Source of the DNA: CAKOSP01 sp964370755
GTDB lineage: Bacteria; Bacillota_I; Bacilli_A; RF39; UBA660
Direction: 5' to 3'
DNA: 20,373 nucleotides
Assembly: GCA_964370755.1 (NCBI GenBank)
Contig: CAYJKL010000021.1
Span: 1-20,373 of the forward strand
Part shown: one piece after another, positions 1 to 6,926 of the stretch
Layout: the number at the start of each line of letters is the position of its first letter
How positions within the stretch are numbered: position 1 is the stretch's first letter
Program-made: the position numbers and the translations under genes
The notes under the pieces: model-generated
The model's database searches: none
Seen by the model: only the letters and a program-made list of their open reading frames with translations
Told to the model about the DNA's origin: nothing

Positions 1-65
1 GTTTGTTCTATAGTTTCATTATCCCTATTTTCTTTTCTTTGTTTTCTTTTTTGATACATATTCAT
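1..65 (-). CDS. 5' end of a gene running off the left edge (unknown)
   Basis: A strong ribosome binding site (AAAGGAGG) lies 9 bases upstream of an ATG at position 65. The reading frame stays open to the window edge and gives 21 residues starting MNMYQKRKQRKE, very basic at the N-terminus. A decayed copy of the same start occurs at 1370-1420. In that copy a one-base shift brings a TTNINW peptide into frame, faintly reminiscent of the N-terminus of the ribosome-assembly GTPase RbgA/YlqF. That identification is speculative and rests only on the damaged copy. The gene lies 47 bases after the HD-domain gene and may be co-transcribed with it. Confidence 0.6.
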   Translation of the reverse strand, partial: MNMYQKRKQRKENRDNETIEQ

Positions 66-111
66 AATTATTTACCTCCTTTTACAATATATCCATTGCC
101 TATTTACTTTT

Positions 112-1161
112 TTATTTAACTTCAATTTTATCAAAGAAACAATATTCTTTATCAGTATAATTCTGATATTTCTCTATTAATTGTTTTGTTTTTTCAGAAA
201 CTTCACTTAATCTATTAACCTTATTATTTACTACACATAATGGATTAACAAACCTTTTTTTTGTTTCAGTTCTTTTAATAACATTCATTGCGTAACTATC
301 AGTACTTATAATTTTAGGAGCTTTAGTATAATCATACCAATCTACTATATTTTTTTCAAATAATTGTATTATATCTTCTTCACTATATTTATATAAATCT
401 TCTTTTGCGATTATTTTTCTTTCTATTAAAACCTTTAAAGAATCAGCTACAAATGTTAGTATGGCATTGTTTGTATTTGACTGAAGTTCCATTGAATATA
501 AATAAACTGCTTCAAAAAATAATTCAGCAGATTCTTTTGTATTAAAACCTATTTCATCTATATTATCCTCATTTTTTAGTATTGATATATCTTTATAATA
601 TTTTTTTGTATTTTCAAGCGATATTTTGTTTAACCAAATATACGCTGTAGGCATTACACCATCTAATCTATCTGCACATAACCTAGGTGTCTTATTTTCA
701 ATTATTGGATATAATTCTAAGTTCGTAACATCTTCTATTGTTAAATTGTCTCTTTTTAATAACTTTATTAATTCTGGTGAGTTTTCGATTACATCTTTTA
801 CACTTTTTTCACTAGTATTTTGTTTTATGCTGTCACCTAACATAAAATCTACACAATGAGAAAATGCTGGCGTACCTAAATCATGTAGTAATGCTGCTAA
901 TGTTTGTTTTTTATTTTTTGTTAAATTCCATGTTATTAAGGCTGTTGAAATGCTATGGTGATATCTGCTATACCAATATCTTATATTATAGATACTAAAA
1001 TAATCACAACCACAATATTGACCTATTCCATTTAATTTTCGAATAATTTCTAATTCTAAATAGCTATCAATGAATTTAGGATAGTCATTATTACATAGCA
1101 TCATATGATAATCTTTAAGTTCATCGTTAATTATATTACTATCATTTATTTTATTTATCAT
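112..1161 (-). CDS. HD-domain phosphohydrolase, dGTPase/SAMHD1-like
   Basis: Encodes about 349 residues with an HD-superfamily metal site: His70/His71 in YSRYHHS, His95-Asp96 in LLHDLGTPAFSH, and Asp residues in CADRLDG near 166-169 (numbered from a TTG at 1167). The LLHDLGTPxFSH segment is the form seen in dNTP triphosphohydrolases and SAMHD1-like enzymes, so hydrolysis of a nucleotide or another phosphate ester is likely; the substrate is not predictable. The start is uncertain: TTG at 1167 and ATG at 1161 are both possible, and neither has a Shine-Dalgarno sequence at normal distance. An AAAGGAG element sits about 40 bases upstream, so the true N-terminus may be lost or lie elsewhere. It sits in a segment full of gene relics, which fits an accessory or defence-associated role, but that is inference. 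Confidence 0.75.
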   Translation of the reverse strand: MINKINDSNIINDELKDYHMMLCNNDYPKFIDSYLELEIIRKLNGIGQYCGCDYFSIYNIRYWYSRYHHSISTALITWNLTKNKKQTLAALLHDLGTPAFSHCVDFMLGDSIKQNTSEKSVKDVIENSPELIKLLKRDNLTIEDVTNLELYPIIENKTPRLCADRLDGVMPTAYIWLNKISLENTKKYYKDISILKNEDNIDEIGFNTKESAELFFEAVYLYSMELQSNTNNAILTFVADSLKVLIERKIIAKEDLYKYSEEDIIQLFEKNIVDWYDYTKAPKIISTDSYAMNVIKRTETKKRFVNPLCVVNNKVNRLSEVSEKTKQLIEKYQNYTDKEYCFFDKIEVK

Positions 1162-1369
1162 TTTCAATCATATAATACATTTTTACATTTTTATTCTAGT
1201 ATTATATTTCTCCTTTCGTAGATTTTAATATATTTATTAATTACGAAGTGTTTTTTGTTATTTTCATTAAATAAGAAAAAAAATTACACAAGCTCTTATA
1301 AACGAAGAGATTAAAAGGAGTTTTTCTTAAAGCCGCATACACCAGTTTATATTAGTCGTTGCACAACTT

Positions 1370-1420
1370 TTATTTCCTTCTACACCTTGCTCTCTTTTTT
1401 CTTTTTTGATACATATCCAT
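1370..1420 (-). pseudogene. Truncated copy of the MxMYQKRK gene start
   Basis: An ATG at 1420 opens a 16-residue frame (MDMYQKRKKRARCRRK) that repeats the start of the gene at 1-65, including the same AAGGAGGTAATTAATT-type leader. The frame stops quickly. Removing one base restores a longer frame to about 1348 containing TTNINW. The ribosome binding site is formed by the last codons of the 164-aa gene upstream (GGA GGT). This looks like a leftover of a duplication or recombination at the start of that gene, not a functional peptide. Confidence 0.6.
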
Positions 1421-1422
1421 AA

Positions 1423-1917
1423 TTAATTACCTCCTTGATTAATATTTTTTAATAGAATTTTAATATATTCATTATCACTCAGTACTTCATCATTAAAATT
1501 GGCTCCTAAATTATTTGGTATTTCATTTACTTGTACATTATTATCTAAAATACTTCCATATAAAATTTTATTAAAATTAATAAAATAAATCTTCGCTAAT
1601 TTTTTTTCTACACACACTTCCATGAAAGTTGCATATGGTTCATCTGTTTCATCATCAAAGCCAGCATCTACGCAATAGTTTAAATAATAATATTCTTCTG
1701 TTTCTCTTATGAATAAATAATATAATAACTCTTGTCCGGCAAAATCTTCTGCTAAAGATGAATACATCCAATTAAAAAGTTTAACAAATTGAAATTTCAA
1801 CTGTGCATTAAATTCACCGTATTTTAAAAACAATTCTTTATTTTCTAAAAACAATTTATGAATTTTTCTTAACTTATTAAGATATATTTCTTCTTCCAAA
1901 CTATCATATTTAATCAT
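1423..1917 (-). CDS. Hypothetical protein, 164 aa
   Basis: I do not recognise this protein. It is acidic overall, rich in Leu, Tyr, Phe and Asn, has no signal peptide or clear membrane segment, and shows no catalytic motif I can name. The N-terminal half is predicted-helical in character (repeated Leu/Lys/Glu); the C-terminal half is rich in Asn and Asp. Its ATG overlaps the stop of the RhuM relic (ATGA), so it was probably translated by coupling to the intact ancestor of that gene and may be cargo of the same accessory module. With the upstream reading frame broken, its expression today is uncertain. Its last codons supply the ribosome binding site of the next, broken, frame. Confidence 0.6.
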   Translation of the reverse strand: MIKYDSLEEEIYLNKLRKIHKLFLENKELFLKYGEFNAQLKFQFVKLFNWMYSSLAEDFAGQELLYYLFIRETEEYYYLNYCVDAGFDDETDEPYATFMEVCVEKKLAKIYFINFNKILYGSILDNNVQVNEIPNNLGANFNDEVLSDNEYIKILLKNINQGGN

Positions 1918-2213
1918 AGTGACACCTCTTTCTTTTGAGAGTGATACATTATTTCTTTTTCGTTTTCTTTTGCTAACTCAATTGCTTTTTGATGAGAAAT
2001 ATTACCACTATTTTTTAAAACTTCTTTTTTTCTGAATTTAAGTAAGTTATCTGTATTATCAATCCAATCATTCATTGTCATTATGCAATTTTCTTTTGCT
2101 TCTTCTTCTGCAAATACTAAAAATAAATTAGTTAATTCATTTAGATTATTTAACTCTGTTTCATTTAGATAATTTTTAGCAATACTAACATCATACTTAT
2201 ATATTAATCCATC
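1914..2213 (-). pseudogene. RhuM-family C-terminal fragment
   Basis: An open frame of about 100 codons without a start translates to a segment with DVSIAKNYLNE, a Leu-rich helix, an MTMNDWIDNTDNLL segment and NISHQKAIELAKE. This is the typical C-terminus of the RhuM virulence-associated family, which often travels with type I restriction-modification and other defence loci. The N-terminal two thirds of the family are missing: the frame begins abruptly at the junction with a DUF1016 relic. It ends in TGA overlapping the ATG of the 164-aa gene. Family assignment is from remembered family motifs and is fairly secure; the function of RhuM is not established. Confidence 0.75.
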
Positions 2214-2480
2214 AGTAAAATATTATGCCCTCACGGCAATTGTGCAACAAGTTGTTACACTTTTTCATAATCTTTATATTCCAAATAAAATTTCTGCATA
2301 TATTTTAAATTACGAATAGAAAAACCTTTTATTTTGGGAAAATCAATTCTTAATTCAACTTCTAATTGTTCTATAAATTTATTACCATATTTTTAATTTT
2401 CGGTAATTATTTTACCTATTTTATAATATAGAATTATTAGATTTTTATTTGCACTTAGTATATTATAACATACCTTTTAA
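2214..2480 (-). pseudogene. DUF1016 (YhcG-like nuclease) N-terminal relic with three stops
   Basis: One frame reads NLIILYYKIGKIITEN-stop-KYGNKFIEQLE, then KGFSIRNLKYMQKF, then EKV-stop-QLVAQLP-stop-GHNILLMD. These are the landmarks of the DUF1016 N-terminal domain (YhcG family, a PDDEXK-nuclease family linked to restriction islands). The stops are at 2393-2395 (TAA), 2255-2257 (TAA) and 2231-2233 (TGA). They sit where the family usually has Gln, Gln and Trp, so each is one transition away from CAA, CAA and TGG. No frameshift is needed. The catalytic C-terminal domain is absent, replaced by the RhuM fragment. Confidence 0.75.
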
Positions 2481-2513
2481 CGCTTATGAAGTTCAAACTA
2501 ACAAAAATAAACA

Positions 2514-2546
2514 ATAAAAAAACAAAACTTATATTAGTTCTGTTTT
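2514..2546 (-). terminator. Intrinsic terminator after the surface-protein gene
   Basis: On the minus strand AAAACAGAACT pairs with AGTTTTGTTTT across a six-base loop, with one G-U pair, and the T-tract continues into TTTTTTT. It starts about 13 bases past the stop codon of the surface protein and should end that transcript. Confidence 0.75.
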
Positions 2547-2558
2547 CTATTTCTTAGA

Positions 2559-4079
2559 TTAAATATCTTTTTTGCTTTTAAGTGTAACTAAACCTACAAC
2601 AGTTATTAAACCTAGTGCAATATATGTAACTATATTATCATTAGTTTTAGGATTAGACGTTGTATTTGTATTTGTATTAGTATTTGTATTAGCATTTTCA
2701 TTTGTATTTGTATTTTCATTTGTATTTGTATTTTTAACTTCTTCTATTATAGTAAAATCTGCTAATAAAACCAAACTATTTTTAAGAGTTACTTCAACAT
2801 TATGTTTTCCTAAATTTAAACTTGATAATAAACTACTATCAAAAGTTAAAATAAGACTACCTTTAGAAAATTCAAAACCTGTAAAAATTTCATTACCATC
2901 AATCATAATTTTATCTAATTCAAATAAACTATAATCAAAATCATATTTAAAAATTAACTTTTCACCAGAATTTTCAGTATATAGTTGACTATTACCTTCA
3001 TTAGGAAACGAAATTTTACTTACTGACTTAATTTCAATATCTATGTCTTCAAAAATATCATTTACATTAATAGTAAATGCACTTGTAATACTATTTAGCT
3101 GTTCTACTCCATTAATCTTAATAGAAGTAATCAGTTTATCAGATAAAGCAGAAACCTCAATAGTTTGATCATCTCCCAAATTAAGAGCATACGCACTATT
3201 TGCAAGCGGAGATATTCCACCATCACTATTAATATTAATAGTAAAAACTTCCATTCCTTCTACTGTTACAGCCTCACTTATAACAGTATTATAATTTCTT
3301 TCATCAGTAGGTGTATATGAAGCATAATAAGTATTATCACCACGTTTAACTATTGTATCAGGACTATCCCAAGACCAATTTTCTGGTAAACTAACATTAA
3401 ATAATTCTATACCTTCATTAGAACTAAATGATTGTCCAGCTAAAGTTTCAGTTTTTTTTAAAATTTCCCATCTAAACCATTTTGAAGTAGTACTACCATC
3501 TTCCCATTTACTTGTAAATGGATTTTTAAGCCCAACCAAAGCCCAGTATTTTCCAGTTTCTGTTGCGCTAGACTCTCCAATTAAATCAAAATTATTTAAA
3601 TCAAGATTTTCAAAAGATAGTGATTTTTCTGTACCATCATAAACAAACTCAAGTCCAGAAACAGTTGGTATAGTATAAATCGTTTTAGGCTCAATTATTG
3701 TTAAATTAACTGGCATACTAATTTTTGTTCCATCCGTAAATGTAGCGGTAACTGTATCAGTATACGTGCCTGGAGTTAAACTTGTTGTAACTGGTGCAAC
3801 TTCTAAATTTATTGCCTTATCTGCACGTAGTAATCCGTTAGGTTCCATACTAGAATCTGAAACATACATTATTCCATTTTCAAATTCAAGGCTAGCTAGT
3901 ATATAGTCTTTATCCGATTCATTGAAATATATTACTCTCCTTGCAATTGCCATATTATCGTAATATTGTTCTGATTTTAGATTAAGTTCTGTGTACTCAA
4001 ACCTCATTGCGTTAACATTAATCCCTATAGTTAAAGTTAGTAATATTAAAGCAATTATACTTATTTTTAGTTTTTTCAT
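2559..4079 (-). CDS. Secreted surface protein with sortase-like NPKTND anchor
   Basis: A 506-residue exported protein. The N-terminus has a classical signal peptide (basic KKLK, hydrophobic core, likely cleavage after VNA at residue 24). The body is beta-rich: a segment around 100-130 with TPGTYTDTVTATFTDG resembles bacterial Ig-like domains, followed by a YDGTEKS segment also typical of bacterial adhesin modules. The C-terminus has a low-complexity Asn/Thr/Glu linker (about 448-474), then NPKTND at 476-481, a hydrophobic stretch and a KSKKD tail. This is a cell-wall sorting signal close to the NPQTN class used by class B sortases. No sortase gene is present in the window. The ligand is unknown. 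The start is supported by GAGGGAGGG upstream. Confidence 0.85.
   Translation of the reverse strand: MKKLKISIIALILLTLTIGINVNAMRFEYTELNLKSEQYYDNMAIARRVIYFNESDKDYILASLEFENGIMYVSDSSMEPNGLLRADKAINLEVAPVTTSLTPGTYTDTVTATFTDGTKISMPVNLTIIEPKTIYTIPTVSGLEFVYDGTEKSLSFENLDLNNFDLIGESSATETGKYWALVGLKNPFTSKWEDGSTTSKWFRWEILKKTETLAGQSFSSNEGIELFNVSLPENWSWDSPDTIVKRGDNTYYASYTPTDERNYNTVISEAVTVEGMEVFTININSDGGISPLANSAYALNLGDDQTIEVSALSDKLITSIKINGVEQLNSITSAFTINVNDIFEDIDIEIKSVSKISFPNEGNSQLYTENSGEKLIFKYDFDYSLFELDKIMIDGNEIFTGFEFSKGSLILTFDSSLLSSLNLGKHNVEVTLKNSLVLLADFTIIEEVKNTNTNENTNTNENANTNTNTNTNTTSNPKTNDNIVTYIALGLITVVGLVTLKSKKDI
2659..2735. repeat. Hexamer tandem repeat encoding the Asn-Thr linker
   Basis: Tandem six-base units of the type TTTGTA/TTAGTA/TTTTCA on the plus strand encode alternating Asn-Thr or Asn-Glu on the minus strand. 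The unit length is a multiple of three, so copy-number change would lengthen or shorten the wall-spanning stalk without breaking the frame. Confidence 0.8.
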
Positions 4080-4117
4080 TAAAAACCCTCCCTCTCATAT
4101 ATAAATATATGCAAGTT

Positions 4118-4146
4118 ATTGTATAACAAATATAACTTAATTACAA
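4118..4146 (-). promoter_or_regulatory. Promoter of the surface-protein gene
   Basis: TTGTAA (4141-4146) and TACAAT (4118-4123), 17 bases apart, sit about 40 bases upstream of the ATG. The match to the sigma-70/SigA consensus is moderate with ideal spacing. Confidence 0.6.
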
Positions 4147-4150
4147 GTAC

Positions 4151-4816
4151 TTAACGAATAAAATTAATAAAATCCTCTTTTGTCTTAACCTTTTCCTTAA
4201 ATATTTCTACATACTTCTCTTCACTAGTTATGTTTTTGAGATTACCTGTTATATCTTTTGTATTCAAATACTTAACAACTTTAGATACACTATAAGACAT
4301 ATATTCAAACTCAAAAGAATATTTATTTGCTAAGTTAAATACAACTATTTCAAAGTCAGGAGGAACACTTTTATAAATCATAATCCTTGATTTAATGCTA
4401 GCAACCATCTTTTTAGGAACTAAAATTCTATCAACGCAGATCCATTTATCTGAAACCAAAAAATTTTTTGTTAAATATTTTATATCTTTCTTCTTAAGTT
4501 TCTTAACTAGAGCCTTTGGCAAATTTATAGGCACAAACACTTCATCTTTTATTAAAGTATTTAATTCTTTTAATGTAATGTACCTTCTAACTGCTCGCAT
4601 TTCTTTAAAAAATCTGGGAATCAAATTTATAATTAATAATTTAAAAGTTAAAAAAGTTAAAAAAGCCAATATAAAAAGAGTAATTATTAATTCAATGGTT
4701 CCTTCTAGTTCGGGACTTTCATACAAAAAAACATGAAGCATAAAAACTTCATACGAAATTAATAAAATCGCAATTACAATATTTACTAAATTTTTTAATC
4801 TAAATTTTATTTCCAT
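4151..4816 (-). CDS. Two-TM membrane protein, tandem paralogue B
   Basis: About 221 residues from the start MEIKFRLKN; an ATG nine bases upstream is possible, but this one aligns with the paralogue at 5075-5746 and has GGAGGG at nine bases. Two hydrophobic segments lie near residues 10-30 and 40-65, followed by a basic cytoplasmic-looking domain of about 150 residues. The paralogues share ESPE between the two TM segments, an RRYIT/RKFMD-type helix, a SDKWICVDRILVPKKM / SENWVSANKVLIPKKM strand and a C-terminal basic helix ending near the stop. I do not recognise the family. The soluble part is PH-like or GRAM-like only by impression. The two genes are separated by about 250 bases containing a terminator-promoter fusion and a small relic frame. 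Confidence 0.7.
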   Translation of the reverse strand: MEIKFRLKNLVNIVIAILLISYEVFMLHVFLYESPELEGTIELIITLFILAFLTFLTFKLLIINLIPRFFKEMRAVRRYITLKELNTLIKDEVFVPINLPKALVKKLKKKDIKYLTKNFLVSDKWICVDRILVPKKMVASIKSRIMIYKSVPPDFEIVVFNLANKYSFEFEYMSYSVSKVVKYLNTKDITGNLKNITSEEKYVEIFKEKVKTKEDFINFIR

Positions 4817-4875
4817 AAAAATCATCCCTCCTCCTACAAATTAAAATACGAAAAAACTTTGTGATAACTATATAT

Positions 4876-4992
4876 TTACACTTTTTTTAATAATTCATCA
4901 AGTATATTTAGTCTATTTATTTTATTAACAGCATCTAAAGAAGATAACTTTCCATCTCTAGGGTCATAAACATCATCAAATGCAACTTTCAT
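4876..4992 (-). pseudogene. Short frame, probable gene relic (38 aa)
   Basis: A frame from ATG 4992 to TAA 4876 encodes MKVAFDDVYDPRDGKLSSLD and a Leu/Lys-rich end. It has natural-looking amino-acid composition but no Shine-Dalgarno sequence, and the frame stays open upstream of the ATG into the promoter region, which suggests a C-terminal leftover of a lost gene. A functional small protein is not excluded because a candidate promoter (5015-5042) lies just upstream. Confidence 0.35.
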
Positions 4993-5014
4993 ATCCAGTA
5001 CATCATTTAAACTA

Positions 5015-5051
5015 ATTATAACAAAAAAAATATGCTAATCAAAGCATATTT
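5015..5051 (-). terminator. Terminator-promoter fusion element, copy 1
   Basis: Downstream of the gene at 5075, AAATATGC (5028-5035) pairs with GCATATTT (5044-5051) around an eight-base loop, followed on the minus strand by a run of T. The same bases make a promoter: TTGATT (5037-5042) lies in the loop, TATAAT at 5015-5020, 16 bases apart, with the T-tract as spacer. The copy at 6927-6963 has the same geometry with a compensated stem pair. Confidence 0.75.
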
Positions 5052-5074
5052 ACAAATTTAAAATAAAGAACCAT

Positions 5075-5746
5075 TTATTTCTTAGTAAACCATAAATAAA
5101 AATCATCTTTATTTTTTATTTTATGTTTAAAATCATTAATAATCTTTTCTTTATCTTTTGTATTTTTTAAGTTTTTTATTTCATTACCTTTTTCTAAATA
5201 ATTAGCAACTTCATCACACTTAGTTGAAAGTGGTCCAACATCAAACTTATTTCCATCAATAGTTCTAATCTCAAGCGCATCAATAATTGGGTGATACTCT
5301 TCACTATCAACAGATCTAATACTAACTCCTACAATCATCTTTTTAGGAATTAAAACTTTATTTGCACTAACCCAGTTTTCTGATATCAAAAAAGATTTAC
5401 TAAAACTTTTTATATCTCCCTTAGATAAATTTTCTTTTAATTCTTCCGAGAACTCTATAGATCTAAATACTTCACCTCTTATACTATCACTTAAAGTTTT
5501 AAAATCCATAAATTTTCTAACCGCTTTCATATAAACAGAGTGAGTAAGCGAAACCTGGCTTACCGCAAAGCGAACAGTAAAATATAGTGTCCCCAAAATA
5601 AACAAAACAGATCCATATCTTTCAAAATCGCTTTTAATCTCAGGACTTTCGTATATAGTAATATAAATCATAAAAATTTCAAATGCAACTAACATAATTG
5701 CAAATAAAAATTTTATATAATTACTAGTTTTAAATTTTATATTCAT
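5075..5746 (-). CDS. Two-TM membrane protein, tandem paralogue A
   Basis: About 223 residues from MNIKFKTSN. This start has AGAGGTG at eight bases and matches the paralogue's MEIKF start; the longer frame to 5812 would run through the promoter region and is unlikely. It shares layout with the gene at 4151-4816: two N-terminal TM segments, an ESPE motif between them, an AVRKFMDFKTL helix, an ENWVSANKVLIPKKM strand and a basic C-terminal helix. Divergence is substantial, so the duplication is old or selection has separated the copies. No enzyme motif is visible. The function is unknown. Confidence 0.7.
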   Translation of the reverse strand: MNIKFKTSNYIKFLFAIMLVAFEIFMIYITIYESPEIKSDFERYGSVLFILGTLYFTVRFAVSQVSLTHSVYMKAVRKFMDFKTLSDSIRGEVFRSIEFSEELKENLSKGDIKSFSKSFLISENWVSANKVLIPKKMIVGVSIRSVDSEEYHPIIDALEIRTIDGNKFDVGPLSTKCDEVANYLEKGNEIKNLKNTKDKEKIINDFKHKIKNKDDFYLWFTKK

Positions 5747-5774
5747 AATTTTCACCTCTTTTAAATTTATACAT

Positions 5775-5780
5775 ATTATA
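5775..5780 (-). promoter_or_regulatory. Probable -10 box for the gene at 5075
   Basis: A perfect TATAAT lies about 30 bases upstream of the chosen ATG, with AGAGGTG between. I see no convincing -35 hexamer at 16-18 bases, so this is a partial promoter call. Confidence 0.4.
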
Positions 5781-5939
5781 ACATATTTATTATATATTTC
5801 CTTCTTCAGCAAATTTCTTCATATCTGCGAAATTTTCATATATATCTATCCAATATAATTTATTTAATCAAAATCTCTCCTAAGCTTCTTATAAAGAGTT
5901 TTCTTTTTGATTTTTCATCAATTTTTAAATGTCTTTAAA

Positions 5940-6212
5940 CTATTTTTTTCTTTTCAACCACATTTTTTTAACTAAACCAATTGACTGTGTAGATAAATAA
6001 AAACCAGCACAAGGAACTATTGCGCCAAAAAACGGATTAGAATTATCAGCAACACTTAAATATAAAACAGCAAAAATATATGTTAATACTATAATTATTA
6101 CCTTTCTAATCAAACTAGTCTCCCAAGCCTTATCATTTTCAACAGTAAAGTTTCTTTCTTCAATTACTTTAATTCTTCTTTCTAAATCTTTATAATTTTC
6201 ATTTTTTTCCAT
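5940..6212 (-). CDS. Small two-TM membrane protein, 90 aa
   Basis: The N-terminal third is a charged helix (LERRIKVIEERNFTVENDKAWET), followed by two hydrophobic segments (about 37-53 and 62-82) and a KKMWLKRKK cytosolic tail. The combination of an IEERN-type coiled coil, a DKAWETS segment and two TM spans occurs in widespread small hypothetical membrane proteins of bacteria and archaea; the function is unknown. AAGGAG lies seven bases before the ATG. It probably shares a transcript with the DUF84 gene upstream (start 6895). Confidence 0.7.
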   Translation of the reverse strand: MEKNENYKDLERRIKVIEERNFTVENDKAWETSLIRKVIIIVLTYIFAVLYLSVADNSNPFFGAIVPCAGFYLSTQSIGLVKKMWLKRKK

Positions 6213-6231
6213 AACTTTCTCCTTCTTAAAA

Positions 6232-6314
6232 TTATTTAATCAAATTATTTTCTAAACAATACTGTACAACTTTATGATTAAGCCTATTAGATAAAACAAT
6301 ATCTATCATACCAT
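6232..6314 (-). pseudogene. Duplicated C-terminal fragment of the Nudix gene
   Basis: About 80 bases closely match the 3' end of the Nudix gene at 6978-7388 (about six differences across the aligned 77 bases). The frame reads IDIVLSNRLNHKVVQYCLE, against KDIVLSNTLNHKVVPYCLE in the intact gene, and ends NNLIK in both. The fragment starts immediately after the stop of the DUF84 gene. It is evidently what is left of a second Nudix copy after duplication and deletion. Confidence 0.8.
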
Positions 6315-6316
6315 AT

Positions 6317-6895
6317 TTATTCATTTTCTTTTTTTACTCTAATAGCTAAGTCTAGCAACTCTCTTTCATTACCATACATTATAGGCACAAAAGCAGATAT
6401 AACAGCATCTTTATCAATGTTACATCTATTAAGTAACCCTTTACTTAAATAACCGGTAATTCCTCCGTTTTGCTTATTATCTTTTTTATTATCAATAAAT
6501 TCAATTAGTTTATTAAGCGAATTTCCATCTTCTAAATATTTCATCATATTTTTAGTAATTCTAAGACCTAAAGATTTTCCAGTAGATTTATTACCGTTTT
6601 TATCTTCAAATAAAACGTAAGAAACAATAAATGGATAACCATTAATATCCCACTCAAAACCACCTTCTATAGAGCACAAATAATCAAAATCTATATTCTC
6701 AGATTCAGCAATTTTTCTTGCATTATTATTTCTATTAACACACCCAGTTAAAATCTCACTATCAACTGGTTTAGAACTAACACCTGATTGAACATTTACA
6801 GGAATAATCTCAGTATTTTCCAAACCAAGCTCACACATCCCATTTAATAATGACATAAGTTTACTTTTATTTTCACTAGTAATAACTATTTTCAT
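6317..6895 (-). CDS. DUF84 family inosine/xanthosine triphosphatase
   Basis: 192 residues, in line with the YjjX/DUF84 family of house-cleaning NTPases that hydrolyse ITP/XTP or related damaged nucleotides. Landmarks: VITSENKSKL at the N-terminus (the nucleotide-binding SxNxxK region), VQSGVSSKPVDSEILTGCVNRNNNA (family motif SGVSxQPxSxxET...NR), DYLCSIEGGFE (GLEGGV in relatives), and a C-terminal GGITGYLSKGLLNR (GxxT/S-x-G region). It lies among two Nudix hydrolases and thyA/folA, consistent with nucleotide-pool sanitation. It has its own promoter inside the terminator at 6927-6963. A Shine-Dalgarno (AAGGAA) is unusually far from the ATG. Confidence 0.8.
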   Translation of the reverse strand: MKIVITSENKSKLMSLLNGMCELGLENTEIIPVNVQSGVSSKPVDSEILTGCVNRNNNARKIAESENIDFDYLCSIEGGFEWDINGYPFIVSYVLFEDKNGNKSTGKSLGLRITKNMMKYLEDGNSLNKLIEFIDNKKDNKQNGGITGYLSKGLLNRCNIDKDAVISAFVPIMYGNERELLDLAIRVKKENE

Positions 6896-6926
6896 AATTT
6901 AATCAATATTCCTTCTCTCTAATCTA

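Noticed and set aside
2238..2260. Near-palindrome GTGCAACAAGTTGTTACAC as an operator or IS end
   Set aside because: It falls inside the DUF1016 frame at the conserved QLVAQ codons, so the symmetry is probably accidental coding sequence.
2214..2480. Stop-codon reassignment (TAA = Gln, TGA = Trp) to explain the DUF1016 frame
   Set aside because: All healthy genes use TAA, TAG and TGA as stops and TGG for Trp, and the gene is truncated and fused; ordinary decay is simpler.
2572..2934. Plus-strand 120-codon open frame rich in Val and Phe
   Set aside because: It is the antisense of the Asn-Thr repeat and adjacent domain of the surface protein; the low-complexity translation is a by-product.
5795..5875. 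Short frame ending KKFAEEGNI upstream of the gene at 5075
   Set aside because: About 25 codons with no start codon or recognisable family; perhaps a relic but too short to call.
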